A stretch of DNA of 64,000 nt from Dehalococcoidia bacterium. Lineage in GTDB: Bacteria; Chloroflexota; Dehalococcoidia; GIF9; AB-539-J10. The notes beneath the pieces were generated by a model. That model did not search any database, was not told where the DNA came from, and worked only from the letters and a program-made list of their open reading frames with translations. Each line of letters begins with the position of its first letter. The stretch's first letter is position 1. Both the position numbers and the translations under genes were made by a program. This document shows positions 17,729 through 25,849 of this stretch, piece by piece. The stretch covers positions 1 to 64,000 of the forward strand of contig JAUWYX010000006.1 in the NCBI GenBank assembly GCA_030615625.1, in the 5' to 3' direction.

Positions 17729-19180
17729 ATGAAGACTGCGCAAGAATACCTTGATAGCATGAAGAAAATGCATTTTGAACTCTACATGTTTGGAGAGCGG
17801 GTTACCAATCATGTAGATAATCTTATTATCAAACCGACAAGGAATTGTATAGCTGCTACTTATGAACTTGCCGAAGAGTCCAAATTTCCACAATTCCAGA
17901 AGGTTATGACAGCCACCTCTCATCTAACGGGAAAGAAGATAAATCGTTTCTGTCACATTCATCAGAGTACCGAAGACCTGGTCAACAAGTCAAAAATGGG
18001 TAGAGGATTGGGTGCTTATACGGGCTCTTGCTTTCAGCGTTGCGTTGAGATGGACGCCTTGAATGCTTTGTCGATGGTAACTTATGACATTGACCAGAAG
18101 TATGGGACCGAATACAACAAGCGTTTCCTGAAATACTTGAGATACGTACAGGATGAAGACCTGGTTTGTTGTGGTGCCATGACGGATGCCAAGGGCGATA
18201 GAAGTCGCCATCCAGCCGAGCAAGCCGATATTGACCAATACCTTCACGTAGTGGAAGAGAAGTCGGATGGCATTGTAGTTCGTGGGAGCAAGTTGCACCA
18301 GACAGGAGCTGTAAATTCGCATGAAATCATCTGCATGCCAACCAGGGCTATGCGTGAAGAAGATAAAGAGTATGCTATTTCTTTTGCCTTGCCCAGCGAC
18401 ACTGAAGGGATTATATACATCTATGGGAGGCAACCATGCGACACAAGGAAAATAGACAGCCCGAATATGGATGTAGGTAACATTCTTTACGGGGGACAGG
18501 AATGCATGGTTGTTTTTGACGACGTGTTTGTTCCCTGGGAACGAGTCTTTATGTACAAGGAATATGACTTTGCCGGCGACTTGGTAGAAAAGTTTGCTGC
18601 CTATCACCGCCAGAGTTATGCCTGCAAGTCAGGCATGGGCGATATCTTGATTGGCGCCAGTCAATTAATTGCTGAATATCAAGGCACTGCAAAAGCTTCT
18701 CATATTAAGGACAAAATCATTGACATGATTCAGCTCAATGAAACCATGATGTCTTGCAGTCTTGCCTGTGCTTACGAAGGTCACAGAGAAGCTTCCGGGA
18801 CTTACCTTGTAGACACTCTAAGAGCCAATGTATCTAAACTAAACGTGACGAAATTCCCTTATGACATAGCCAGACTGGCCCAGGACATCGCTGGCGGCTT
18901 AATAGTAACTATGCCTTCTGAAAAAGACCTTAAGCATCCCACGATAGGCAAATATGTTGCTAAATATCTGAAGGGTGTTGATGGTATTGCGGTGGAAAAT
19001 CGCATTCATGTACTACGACTGATTGAGAATCTAACGGTAGGTTTAGGAGCCGCATGTTATCTGGCGGAATCGATGCATGGTGCCGGATCACCTATGGCTC
19101 AGAAGATTATGATTGGCAGACTGGCCAATATAGAGCGAATGAAAAGTAGTGCGAAGAGGTTGTGTGGCATTGAACCCTAG
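17729..19180 (+). CDS. 4-hydroxybutyryl-CoA dehydratase / vinylacetyl-CoA isomerase family protein
   Basis: A 483-residue flavin and [4Fe-4S] enzyme family converting 4-hydroxybutyryl-CoA to crotonyl-CoA. By my recall of the Clostridium AbfD sequence, similarity runs end to end: MKGDR-type loop, VVRGSKLHQTGAVNSHE, YGRQPCDTRK, FDDVFVPWERVF, EYDFAGDLVE and SMHGAGSPMAQ. Cluster ligands: Cys101 and Cys105 in GSCFQRCVEMDA, His293 in AAYHRQSYACKSG, and Cys299. The His-to-Cys gap is one residue shorter than in the characterised enzyme. It lies between purB and purC with its own GGAGGG ribosome site. Other HpaB/AbfD-family substrates are possible. Confidence 0.82.
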   Translation: MKTAQEYLDSMKKMHFELYMFGERVTNHVDNLIIKPTRNCIAATYELAEESKFPQFQKVMTATSHLTGKKINRFCHIHQSTEDLVNKSKMGRGLGAYTGSCFQRCVEMDALNALSMVTYDIDQKYGTEYNKRFLKYLRYVQDEDLVCCGAMTDAKGDRSRHPAEQADIDQYLHVVEEKSDGIVVRGSKLHQTGAVNSHEIICMPTRAMREEDKEYAISFALPSDTEGIIYIYGRQPCDTRKIDSPNMDVGNILYGGQECMVVFDDVFVPWERVFMYKEYDFAGDLVEKFAAYHRQSYACKSGMGDILIGASQLIAEYQGTAKASHIKDKIIDMIQLNETMMSCSLACAYEGHREASGTYLVDTLRANVSKLNVTKFPYDIARLAQDIAGGLIVTMPSEKDLKHPTIGKYVAKYLKGVDGIAVENRIHVLRLIENLTVGLGAACYLAESMHGAGSPMAQKIMIGRLANIERMKSSAKRLCGIEP

Positions 19181-19185
19181 TTACT

Positions 19186-19213
19186 GGTTTAAAGAGAAGC
19201 GACTTCTTAAACC
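19186..19213 (+). other. Stem-loop between abfD-like gene and purC
   Basis: GGTTTAA (19186-19192) pairs with TTAAACC (19207-19213), enclosing GAAG-CGA-CTTC with a 3-nt bulge. No T-tract follows, so it is not a classical terminator. It may be an mRNA processing or stability element separating the AbfD-like gene from purC. Confidence 0.4.
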
Positions 19214-19249
19214 GTTACCGGGAGCATCGTAGTCTGGGCCGAGGAAACT

Positions 19250-20197
19250 ATGAGTAGCAGCCCAACAGTTTGGATTAATACAAACTTATCGCTACCTTTA
19301 TTTCGGCGCGGCAAGGTAAGAGACGTTTATGGTTTAGGTGATAAATTACTCATCGTGTCCACCGACCGCATCTCTGCCTTCGATGTTGTCTTGCCCTGCG
19401 GCATCCCTGACAAAGGAAAGGTTCTTAACCAGCTTTCTGCCTTCTGGTTCGAGAAAACAGCCCATATCCTACCTAATCATCTTATCAAGGTAATCGATAG
19501 CGTGGATATACTTCGGGATGTCATTGCGAGGGCTGAAAGCCCGAAGCAATCTCAATGGAAAGGAGATTCCTCGCTTACACCTGAAATAAGCCTTATTGGC
19601 CGCTCTATGCTTGTGGCTAAGGCCGAGCGCATACCTATGGAATGCGTTGTTCGGGGCTATCTATCTGGCTCGGCATGGGCGGAGTATAAAGAGACTGGAA
19701 AAATTGGCCGCATCCATTTGCCCTCGGGAGTGAAGGAAAGCCAGGAATTGTCCCAACCTATCTTTACCCCCACTACTAAGGGCGAAACAGAGCATGACCG
19801 CCCTTTAACCAATCAAGACATAAAAAACCTTGGCATTGAAAACATTTTTGAGGAATTGGAACAAAAAAGCCTGCTTATCTACTGCTATGCTCGGGATTAC
19901 GCTAAAACCAGGGGCATAATAATTGCCGATACTAAATTTGAGTTTGGTTTCATCAATGGTCAATTAGCCCTTATCGACGAGCTATTGACGCCAGACTCAA
20001 GTCGCTTCTGGGATGCCAGCCAATATGAGGTTGGCCATTCGCAACCCAGCTTTGATAAACAGCCAGTCCGTGATTGGCTATCAGCTTCAGGATGGGATAA
20101 AGAACCCCCAGCGCCTATGTTGCCACCGGAGATAATCGAGAGAACATCGAAAAGATATCGTGAGGTGTACAGCAAATTAACCGGGGGCGTTCTCTGA
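19250..20197 (+). CDS. purC: Phosphoribosylaminoimidazole-succinocarboxamide synthase with in-frame repeat insertion
   Basis: SAICAR synthase, purine step seven. It begins with LPLFRRGKVRDVYGLGDKLL and continues with STDRISAFDVVLP, ECVVRGYLSGSAWAEY and ESQELSQPIFTPTTKGE. 315 residues, longer than typical. The excess lies at residues about 91-110 (DVIARAESPKQSQWKGDSS), which is exactly the translation of the dispersed palindromic repeat at 19520-19554, so the repeat is read through. The frame stays open and flanking motifs are intact, so the enzyme is probably functional. Last gene of the purD-purC block. Confidence 0.93.
   Translation: MSSSPTVWINTNLSLPLFRRGKVRDVYGLGDKLLIVSTDRISAFDVVLPCGIPDKGKVLNQLSAFWFEKTAHILPNHLIKVIDSVDILRDVIARAESPKQSQWKGDSSLTPEISLIGRSMLVAKAERIPMECVVRGYLSGSAWAEYKETGKIGRIHLPSGVKESQELSQPIFTPTTKGETEHDRPLTNQDIKNLGIENIFEELEQKSLLIYCYARDYAKTRGIIIADTKFEFGFINGQLALIDELLTPDSSRFWDASQYEVGHSQPSFDKQPVRDWLSASGWDKEPPAPMLPPEIIERTSKRYREVYSKLTGGVL
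19520..19554. repeat. Dispersed palindromic repeat inside purC
   Basis: GTCATTGCGAGGGCTGAAAG followed by CCCGAAGCAATCTC. Outer arms ATTGCGAG and GAAGCAAT and inner arms GGGCT/AGCCC form a hairpin. The same family occurs at 22656, 22835, 26693, 28464, 31990, 36829, 47275 and 51399. Here it is in frame within a coding sequence. Confidence 0.8.
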
Positions 20198-20292
20198 AGA
20201 AAACAAGACGGAGATTGTCAAGATACGATTATTTCCTTGCGGTTTGCTGTTGCAAGCCCATTATTTTGTCTGTGGAGTGCTTTGTCACGTTC

Positions 20293-21261
20293 CTATCCGG
20301 CCAGTACCTTGACCAACCGTAACAAGTTGCTATCCAATTCCTTCCTCTTCTCCCAGGTTTCCCTCAGAGGAGTGAAGGCTATATCTCCTTTCAACTCCCC
20401 CACCATGTAACCTGTCATGCCGTTAACCAGAGCATCCACAGCCGCCGCTCCTAACTTGCTGGCGAGGACTCTATCCCTGGCTGTAGGTGAACCACCTCTT
20501 TGGACATGTCCCAGCACACAAATTCGGTACTCCAGCCTTAATCTCTTCCATACTTGTTGACCAATTGAAAACGCACCGCCTGCCTCATCTCCTTCAGCAA
20601 CTATTACGATAGAAGATTTCTTACCTCTCCTGATGCTGCGCCTTATATCAAGGCAAAGCTGTTCTATTTTTGTCTCTGATTCCGGAATCAAGATGTCTTC
20701 GGCTCCGCCAGCAATTCCTACCTCCAGGGCAATAAATCCCCTACTCCTTCCCATGACCTCGATGAAAAAGAGGCGTTGTAGCGACCCCGCAGTATCTCTA
20801 ATCTTATCTATGGCATCCAAAGCTGTATTTATGGCGGTATCGAAGCCAATAGCAGTGTCAGTGCCATAGACATCGTTATCTATGGTGCCTGGAATACCAA
20901 TCACCTTTACATTTCCAGCTTCGGCCAGGGCTAATGCACCGCGAAAGGTGCCATCCCCGCCTATAGTTATCAATCCCTCGATGCCTTCCCGTTGGAGAAT
21001 TCCATTTGCCTTCTTTATGCCTTCCTCGGTCTTCATTTCCTCACAGCGAGCTGTTTCTAAGAAAGTGCCCCCACGGTAGATAATATTTGCTACCGACCTG
21101 CTGCCTAACTTTACAAAGTCCTCCTCCAATATACCGCAGTAACCTCGGCGAATTCCCACGACCTCCAGCTTACGGCTAACCCCACAGCGGACGATAGCCC
21201 TGATGCAGGCATTCATTCCTGGAGCATCACCGCCGCTGGTTAAGACGCCAATCTTTTTCAT
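20293..21261 (-). CDS. pfkA: ATP-dependent 6-phosphofructokinase
   Basis: Phosphorylates fructose-6-phosphate. Start MKKIGVLTSGGDAPGMNACI, then GGDGTFRGA near residue 100 and PGTIDNDVYGTDTAIGFDTA near 122. Gly at the positions where PPi-dependent enzymes carry Asp and Lys (GGDG and PGTIDND) points to ATP as the phosphoryl donor. 322 residues, the short allosteric-type length. It stands alone on the minus strand, convergent with purC. gap and eno are elsewhere in the window, so glycolytic genes are scattered. Confidence 0.94.
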   Translation of the reverse strand: MKKIGVLTSGGDAPGMNACIRAIVRCGVSRKLEVVGIRRGYCGILEEDFVKLGSRSVANIIYRGGTFLETARCEEMKTEEGIKKANGILQREGIEGLITIGGDGTFRGALALAEAGNVKVIGIPGTIDNDVYGTDTAIGFDTAINTALDAIDKIRDTAGSLQRLFFIEVMGRSRGFIALEVGIAGGAEDILIPESETKIEQLCLDIRRSIRRGKKSSIVIVAEGDEAGGAFSIGQQVWKRLRLEYRICVLGHVQRGGSPTARDRVLASKLGAAAVDALVNGMTGYMVGELKGDIAFTPLRETWEKRKELDSNLLRLVKVLAG

Positions 21262-21397
21262 AATACTTTCCGGTTTAGCTTCTATTCTACCATGAACTGT
21301 AAAGCTATTCTACGGACTTTACAGAAAGCCGGCGGCACCCAAGTTGCCAGGGCGGGAAAAGTCCTCGATACTCTTAATGCCTGGCTTCCTGGCTCCC

Positions 21398-21934
21398 TCA
21401 AACCTTGTAGCTATCTCGATAATACACTAGCAAGTATAGCTCTCTAAGCAGGTCAGACTCGTTGTGCTTTATGATTTGCTGCAAATAGTTATCATCCTCT
21501 GTGTAAAGGAATCTTTGCCATAGCAAAGGGACGTCTCTGCCGCTTATCACTGGCTCGTTAAAATAGTGCTCCGCGTGAGAAAACAGCTCGTCCAACTTAG
21601 GCCACTTGAGGTAAAGTGCCTCGGCCTTTTCCTTCCAGGGCTGGAATAAGTCTACCCCTTCTATATCAATCCCTTTAGCTTGAAGAAATCCCTTCTCGAA
21701 GGAGAGATTATAGGCGTAAAATGGCTTAGGGAGCGTCGGAATGAGTTCAGCAAGCTGGACGATAAACGGCGCTTCTTCTTTCGAACTCCGGCAAATTATC
21801 TCAAGGCGGCTCCCTTGAATATAGCCAAAAAGCACTATTTCATCTTGGCCCATATCAAGGCCAGTGGTCTCTAGGTCAATCAAGGTTCCTTGGGGGATAC
21901 CTAACATTAACTCTCGGCTGTATGAGGTAATCAT
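21398..21934 (-). CDS. RNase H-like (YprB-type) exonuclease domain protein
   Basis: DEDD-type nuclease pattern: IDLETTGLD (first acidic pair), YAYNLSFEKGFLQ (third) and HNESDLLRELYLL (fourth). This matches the YprB ribonuclease-H-like family in a short, single-domain form. A TTG at 21985 would add 17 residues. I prefer the ATG at 21934 because a TATAAT (21961-21966, minus) lies between them and looks like the -10 of its promoter. Substrate unknown. Confidence 0.72.
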   Translation of the reverse strand: MITSYSRELMLGIPQGTLIDLETTGLDMGQDEIVLFGYIQGSRLEIICRSSKEEAPFIVQLAELIPTLPKPFYAYNLSFEKGFLQAKGIDIEGVDLFQPWKEKAEALYLKWPKLDELFSHAEHYFNEPVISGRDVPLLWQRFLYTEDDNYLQQIIKHNESDLLRELYLLVYYRDSYKV

Positions 21935-22026
21935 GCCTGCATTTTCTTGTTTTTTGCCAGTATTATACAAGGCAAATTGCACCAAAGATAGCCTAATAAG
22001 GTAAAATTGGTACTAAGTGGCTTAGC

Positions 22027-22254
22027 ATGGATTTTCAAGGTATAGGCAAGATTCTAATCCTCGGCGGAGTTTTTCTCGCCTTCCTTGGTTTGCTATTGGT
22101 CTTCTGGCAGCGAATTCCTTTCTTAGGAAAGCTTCCCGGCGATATATTTCTGCAAAAAGGAAGCTTTCAGTTCTTCTTCCCCATAGTAACCTGCATCATA
22201 ATTAGCATTGTGCTCACCATCATTCTGAACTTCGTCTTTCGTCTATTCAGATAA
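22027..22254 (+). CDS. DUF2905 family small membrane protein
   Basis: 75 residues with two hydrophobic segments (about 7-26 and 50-70) flanking the family hallmark WQRIPFLGKLPGDIF, which precedes a short polar turn. This is the DUF2905 pattern, small two-pass inner-membrane proteins of unknown function. It reads divergently from the YprB-like gene and away from the ncRNA candidate, whose terminator lies just beyond its stop. Confidence 0.82.
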   Translation: MDFQGIGKILILGGVFLAFLGLLLVFWQRIPFLGKLPGDIFLQKGSFQFFFPIVTCIIISIVLTIILNFVFRLFR

Positions 22255-22274
22255 ATGCCAAAGCGGCATAACAG

Positions 22275-22313
22275 ATAATAAGAAGAGCGAGCTCCAAATT
22301 TTGAAGCTCGCTC
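22275..22313 (-). terminator. Intrinsic terminator of the 22.3-22.6 kb transcript
   Basis: A 9-bp perfect stem, GAGCGAGCT (22285-22293) with AGCTCGCTC (22305-22313), extends into the loop by A-T pairs. On the minus strand it is followed by TTCTTATTAT. The plus-strand side has no T-run, so it stops minus-strand transcription. Confidence 0.8.
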
Positions 22314-22580
22314 CTGAATATCGCTATTCAGTTTTAGATCACCCCTACTCTTCCACTTCAGCTTCCGGCTGAACTGCCGTTGCCCCTTCTTGGGAGCCTA
22401 GCCTTACAGACGAAGAGCTCGGGGCTTCCATGTGCTCTCAAGCAACGCACCTTAACTATCGAAGTCAATTCCTACTTACGTTGCCGGAGAGCTCCGATAG
22501 GGAAACATCCATCGGCATAACCAAGCCTCTCTTCGTGTCATGCCCACCTCCTTGTTAGGCATTAACCATTCTTGCCTAGC
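22281..22580 (-). ncRNA. Candidate structured RNA of about 300 nt (unassigned)
   Basis: A minus-strand unit bounded by a sigma70-like promoter (22587-22616) and an intrinsic terminator (22275-22313). Helices seen by eye: TAGGCA/TGCCTA (22556-22578); CCGAT/ATCGG (22494-22515); a 12-bp two-part helix 22434-22447 with 22479-22492 carrying a 2x2 internal loop; GCCCC/GGGGC (22382-22425); CGGC/GCCG (22366-22379). I do not see the signature sequences of tmRNA, RNase P, 6S or SRP RNA. It also contains two small ORFs. One is 21 codons (22476-22541) behind a full AAGGAGGTG ribosome site; the other is 28 codons (22345-22431). It may therefore be an RNA, a small-protein mRNA, or both. Confidence 0.6.
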
Positions 22581-22586
22581 AGATAT

Positions 22587-22616
22587 ATTTTAGCACAATG
22601 CAGGGGACTATGTCAA
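22587..22616 (-). promoter_or_regulatory. Promoter of the unassigned 22.3-22.6 kb transcript
   Basis: Minus strand: TTGACA (22611-22616) and TAAAAT (22587-22592) with an 18-bp spacer. The predicted transcription start is near 22580, just ahead of the first hairpin. Confidence 0.7.
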
Positions 22617-22655
22617 AAATTTATCCCCGCTCAGTACCCTAGTGTCACTTCTTTT

Positions 22656-22743
22656 TGTCATTGCGAGGAGCCCCGATGAATCGGGGCGACGAAGCAATCT
22701 CTGTGGGTGTGGAGGCGGGGATGAACCCCGCCTAAGCAATGAC
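22656..22743. repeat. Dispersed palindromic repeat, compound copy
   Basis: Begins TGTCATTGCGAGGAGCCCCG and ends AAGCAATGAC, with two inner hairpins (CCCCGATGAATCGGGG and GGCGGGGATGAACCCCGCC). Outer arms GTCATTGC and GCAATGAC pair. It lies in the gap between the ncRNA candidate and the asparagine-synthase-like gene. Confidence 0.75.
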
Positions 22744-22868
22744 AAATGACAAAGCTCCAATGTCAAGTCAAGTTCAAAAGCCAAATGACAAAAAGCAATG
22801 GTTTTGGCATTTAAGTATTTGGATCTTAGCCTATGGGATTGCCACGCCTTCGGCTCGCAATGACACGG
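22744..22868. repeat. AT-rich arm plus second palindromic repeat fragment
   Basis: Bases 22744-22830 carry CAAATGACAAA and TTTGGCATTTAAGTATTTGG-type arms related to the AT-rich elements at 15663 and 25850. Bases 22835-22865 are a half copy (GATTGCCACGCC...GGCTCGCAATGAC) of the palindromic family. Together with the preceding copy, the gap 22617-22938 is almost entirely repeat sequence. Confidence 0.6.
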
Positions 22869-22938
22869 AAGGTTATTACCCAATGTTACAAACATATAAA
22901 GTGTCACTAATCTATCTGAACTAGCTCAAAATACGAGC

Positions 22939-23946
22939 GTGGAACTTTTAATGGTCAAAAATCTGAGAGGTGGGGAAAATGTTATTATAGGCGCAAAAGG
23001 ACCCGTCAATATGGACCTTTGTGAACAGTTAAGGAGTAAGCTTAGGGAAGCTGTGGAGAGGAGCAGAGCCGATGGCATACTCTTATCAGGAGGGGTCGAT
23101 ACTGGCATTTTGGCTTTTGTAGCCAGGCCGAGCACAGGCTTCACAGTGGCGTTAAAAGACTCCCAGGCACCTGACATTGTTTATTCAGAAAAGATTTCCA
23201 AATTCCTGGGAATAGAGCACAAGAAAATAGAATTCACTACAGAAGAGGCGCTTGCCACTCTTCCCGAGGTTATAGGAATACTGAAAACCTTTGACCTCGC
23301 CATGCCTAATGACCTTTCCATATATTTTGCCCTTAGACTTGCTAGGGAAAATAGAATTAGTTCCGTAATGACCGGTGACGGAGCCGATGAGCTCTTCGCC
23401 GGCTACTCTTATATGGTGGAGCTTCCTCCCAAAGACCTGGAAAGATATATAAGAAGACTTTCACAAAACTGGCACTTCTCATCCGGCTATCTTGGCAGGG
23501 CTTTGGGCGTTGAAGTAAGGCAACCCTTCCTCGATGAGGATTTCGTTCGCTTTGCCCTGGAGATAAGCCCGGAGCTCAAGGTCAAAGATGGTGTAGGGAA
23601 GTATATCCTGAGAAAGAGCTTTGAGGATTTGATTCCGACGGAGATAGTGTGGCGGAGAAAGGAGCCCATAGAGTACGGCTCAGGCTCCACCAAGCTGCAC
23701 GAAATAATAAATAGTATGGTCACAGATGAAGAATTCCAATCAGCAAGAAAGGAAGTTGACATAAAGTTCATAAACAAAGAGCACTTCTTTTACTGGCGCA
23801 TCTACAACGAAGTTGTAGGGGAGATACCCAGGGCCAAAGATAATGAGATTAAATGTCCCTGCTGCGGAGCGGCAATAGGCACATACCATTGCCGCACCTG
23901 CGGCTTTTCCCGTCCCTTGAAGGAATCATATCAGCTCGTTCCATGA
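22939..23946 (+). CDS. Asparagine-synthase-like PP-loop protein with C-terminal zinc ribbon
   Basis: 335 residues. A PP-loop (ILLSGGVDTGILAF near residue 47) and MTGDGADELFAGYSYM near 148 match the synthetase half of asparagine synthase B, but there is no N-terminal glutaminase domain. Residues about 303-323 hold CPCCGAAIGTYHCRTCGF, a zinc ribbon not found in AsnB. It may use free ammonia or another protein's amine, with the ribbon binding a partner; the product is unknown. The start is GTG 22939 or ATG 22951. It is convergent with the ABC ATPase gene, overlapping by 16 bp. Confidence 0.75.
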   Translation: MELLMVKNLRGGENVIIGAKGPVNMDLCEQLRSKLREAVERSRADGILLSGGVDTGILAFVARPSTGFTVALKDSQAPDIVYSEKISKFLGIEHKKIEFTTEEALATLPEVIGILKTFDLAMPNDLSIYFALRLARENRISSVMTGDGADELFAGYSYMVELPPKDLERYIRRLSQNWHFSSGYLGRALGVEVRQPFLDEDFVRFALEISPELKVKDGVGKYILRKSFEDLIPTEIVWRRKEPIEYGSGSTKLHEIINSMVTDEEFQSARKEVDIKFINKEHFFYWRIYNEVVGEIPRAKDNEIKCPCCGAAIGTYHCRTCGFSRPLKESYQLVP

Positions 23947-24722
23947 CTCCCGCCTGCTGTGATAAGAGTGGTGGGCAGCTTATTAATAGGGTGGGGATAA
24001 ACACATACTTCGGCTCCGTAAACCTTCTTGATATTCGGCGCTGTGAGTATGTCGAGTGGCGTGCCTTCAGCGTAAACTTTCCCTCCATTTAGCATGACCA
24101 TCCAATCGCAGTATTGAGCAGCTAAGTTCAAATCGTGTAAAGCGATAATGACGGTCAAACTTTGCTCCAGGCAAAGGCTCTTGACCAGATTGAGAATCTC
24201 GACTTGATGGTTTATATCCAGATTGGCAGTTGGCTCGTCAAGGAGCATCGCCCTTGGCTGCTGGGTTAGTGCCCGAGCGATAATCAGCCTCTGTCTCTCT
24301 CCTCCTGAGAGTTCACTTACTCTGCGCTCAGCGAAGAATTGGGTATGCGTTGCCTCCATCGCTTGCCAGGCGATGGCCAGGTCTTTTCCTCCCTCGTAGC
24401 GAAGAAGGCCGAGGTGAGGCGTTCGTCCCATAAGCACCACTTCAAAAGCCGTGAAAGCCCCGGGCAGGGCAGGGCTTTGCGGCACCGTGGCAACAAGGCG
24501 AGCCAGTTCGTCTCGCTTAATAGTTCTTATATCACGACCGTCAATTAAGATACGCCCGGAGAATAGGTCTATTACCCGGGTCATTCCCTTGATTAATGTT
24601 GACTTGCCCGAGCCATTGGGGCCGACCAGCCCCAGTATTTGGCCGGGCCCGGCCTTCATACTTACATTATGCAAGATGGCCCGATGGTCGTAGCCCAGGC
24701 TAACATTATCCAGCTCAATCAT
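23931..24722 (-). CDS. ABC transporter ATP-binding protein, corrinoid/iron-siderophore type
   Basis: 263 residues. Walker A GLVGPNGSGKST near 35, Q-loop TVPQSPALPG, ABC signature VSELSGGERQRLIIARAL near 140, Walker B AMLLDEPTANLD and H-loop IIALHDLNLAAQYCD. This is the FecE/BtuD class partnering FecCD permeases. It is the last gene of the operon starting at 28345. The neighbouring cobO makes corrinoid the more likely substrate, though iron-siderophore transport cannot be excluded. Confidence 0.9.
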   Translation of the reverse strand: MIELDNVSLGYDHRAILHNVSMKAGPGQILGLVGPNGSGKSTLIKGMTRVIDLFSGRILIDGRDIRTIKRDELARLVATVPQSPALPGAFTAFEVVLMGRTPHLGLLRYEGGKDLAIAWQAMEATHTQFFAERRVSELSGGERQRLIIARALTQQPRAMLLDEPTANLDINHQVEILNLVKSLCLEQSLTVIIALHDLNLAAQYCDWMVMLNGGKVYAEGTPLDILTAPNIKKVYGAEVCVYPHPINKLPTTLITAGGSHGTS

Positions 24723-24736
24723 GGGGTCTTATCCTT

Positions 24737-25849
24737 TCAGAAGAAAGCAAGCCCTTTTCTTCTCCGCAATAGATAAAGAAAGAAAGGTGCTCCACAGAAA
24801 GCAGTAATTATTCCTACCGGAATCTCCGTAGGAGGAATTATGGTACGGGCTAAAGTGTCGGCCAGGATGAGGAAGATGGCGCCAACCAGCGTGGATAGAG
24901 GGAGCAAAAACCGGTAATCTGGCCCCCAAATAAGCCTCACTGCATGAGGGATGAGTATGCCGACGAAACCGATAAGGCCAGTGAAGCAAACCACTGAGGA
25001 GGTAATGAGGGTAGCAGCAGCCAGTAATATGAGCTTGACCCTTTCCACATTGATGCCCAGTTGTTGGGCCTGCTCTTCGTCAAGCTGCATTACATTGAGC
25101 GGTCGGGCATGAATCCAGATGACTACAAGGCCCGCTAATACGCAAGGGAGGACCGTCCACACCTCAGACCATTTAGTCAGGTAAAGTCCACCCAGCAGCC
25201 AAAATACAATCCCACGTAGTTCTGCACCGGAAATGGTCATGAGATAGGAGGTGATGGAGGCCAGAAGAGCACTTAGAGCTACTCCAGCCAGGATAAGCGT
25301 GGTGGCTGGCAGGGTTTTGCCGACACGAGCGAGCAAATAGACCACAGTGACGGCGCCTATGGCACCAATGAAGGCAAATAATGGCACGGCCCCAAAAGCC
25401 ATCCAGGCTAACGTGAAAGGAGTAAGCATGGCAATGGTCGCCCCCAGTCCCGCTCCTGAGGCTACACCTAAAAGATAGGGGTCAGCCAGAGGATTGCGAA
25501 ACAGTCCTTGATAAGTAGCTCCGGCTACTGCCAGGGCTGCTCCTACTAGACCGGCCAGAAGGATGCGTGGCAGCCGGATATCCAGGATTATCGTTTTTAG
25601 AATTTCCAGGCTCAACGGCGCCCCGAAAATTTCGGGAGAAGAAGGGGTTATATGAACGAAGGGCAATTGAGAGAGGAGGACTTGAAAAGTAGTGGTAAAG
25701 GGTATATGAACGCTTCCCAAAGCAGTGGCAAACACGGCTACCACTACCAGCAATGCAGCAAGCCCCAGTAATGAGTAAACTCTACTTTGCCAGCGAATGG
25801 CAAAAGGGATAACGGGCTCGCTAAATACCTCAGCTACAGTACGTGCCAT
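24737..25849 (-). CDS. FecCD/BtuC-family ABC transporter permease
   Basis: 370 residues with about ten hydrophobic segments, starting near residue 28. Family motifs: LRLPR-type (LDIRLPRILLAGLVGAALAVAG), GATYQGLFRNPLADPYLLG, SGAGLGA, and the C-terminal LIGFVGILIPHAVRLIWGPD. The last forms the coupling-helix region contacting the ATPase. Forms the inner-membrane channel for a corrinoid or ferric siderophore. 14 bp from the ATPase gene. The N-terminal 25 residues are hydrophilic. Confidence 0.92.
   Translation of the reverse strand: MARTVAEVFSEPVIPFAIRWQSRVYSLLGLAALLVVVAVFATALGSVHIPFTTTFQVLLSQLPFVHITPSSPEIFGAPLSLEILKTIILDIRLPRILLAGLVGAALAVAGATYQGLFRNPLADPYLLGVASGAGLGATIAMLTPFTLAWMAFGAVPLFAFIGAIGAVTVVYLLARVGKTLPATTLILAGVALSALLASITSYLMTISGAELRGIVFWLLGGLYLTKWSEVWTVLPCVLAGLVVIWIHARPLNVMQLDEEQAQQLGINVERVKLILLAAATLITSSVVCFTGLIGFVGILIPHAVRLIWGPDYRFLLPLSTLVGAIFLILADTLARTIIPPTEIPVGIITAFCGAPFFLYLLRRRKGLAFF

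Noticed and set aside
22275-22580. tmRNA, RNase P RNA, 6S RNA or SRP RNA
   Set aside because: No tRNA-like ends or tag ORF, no GAGGAAAGUCC, no single long bubble hairpin, no GGAAGG SRP loop; left as unassigned.
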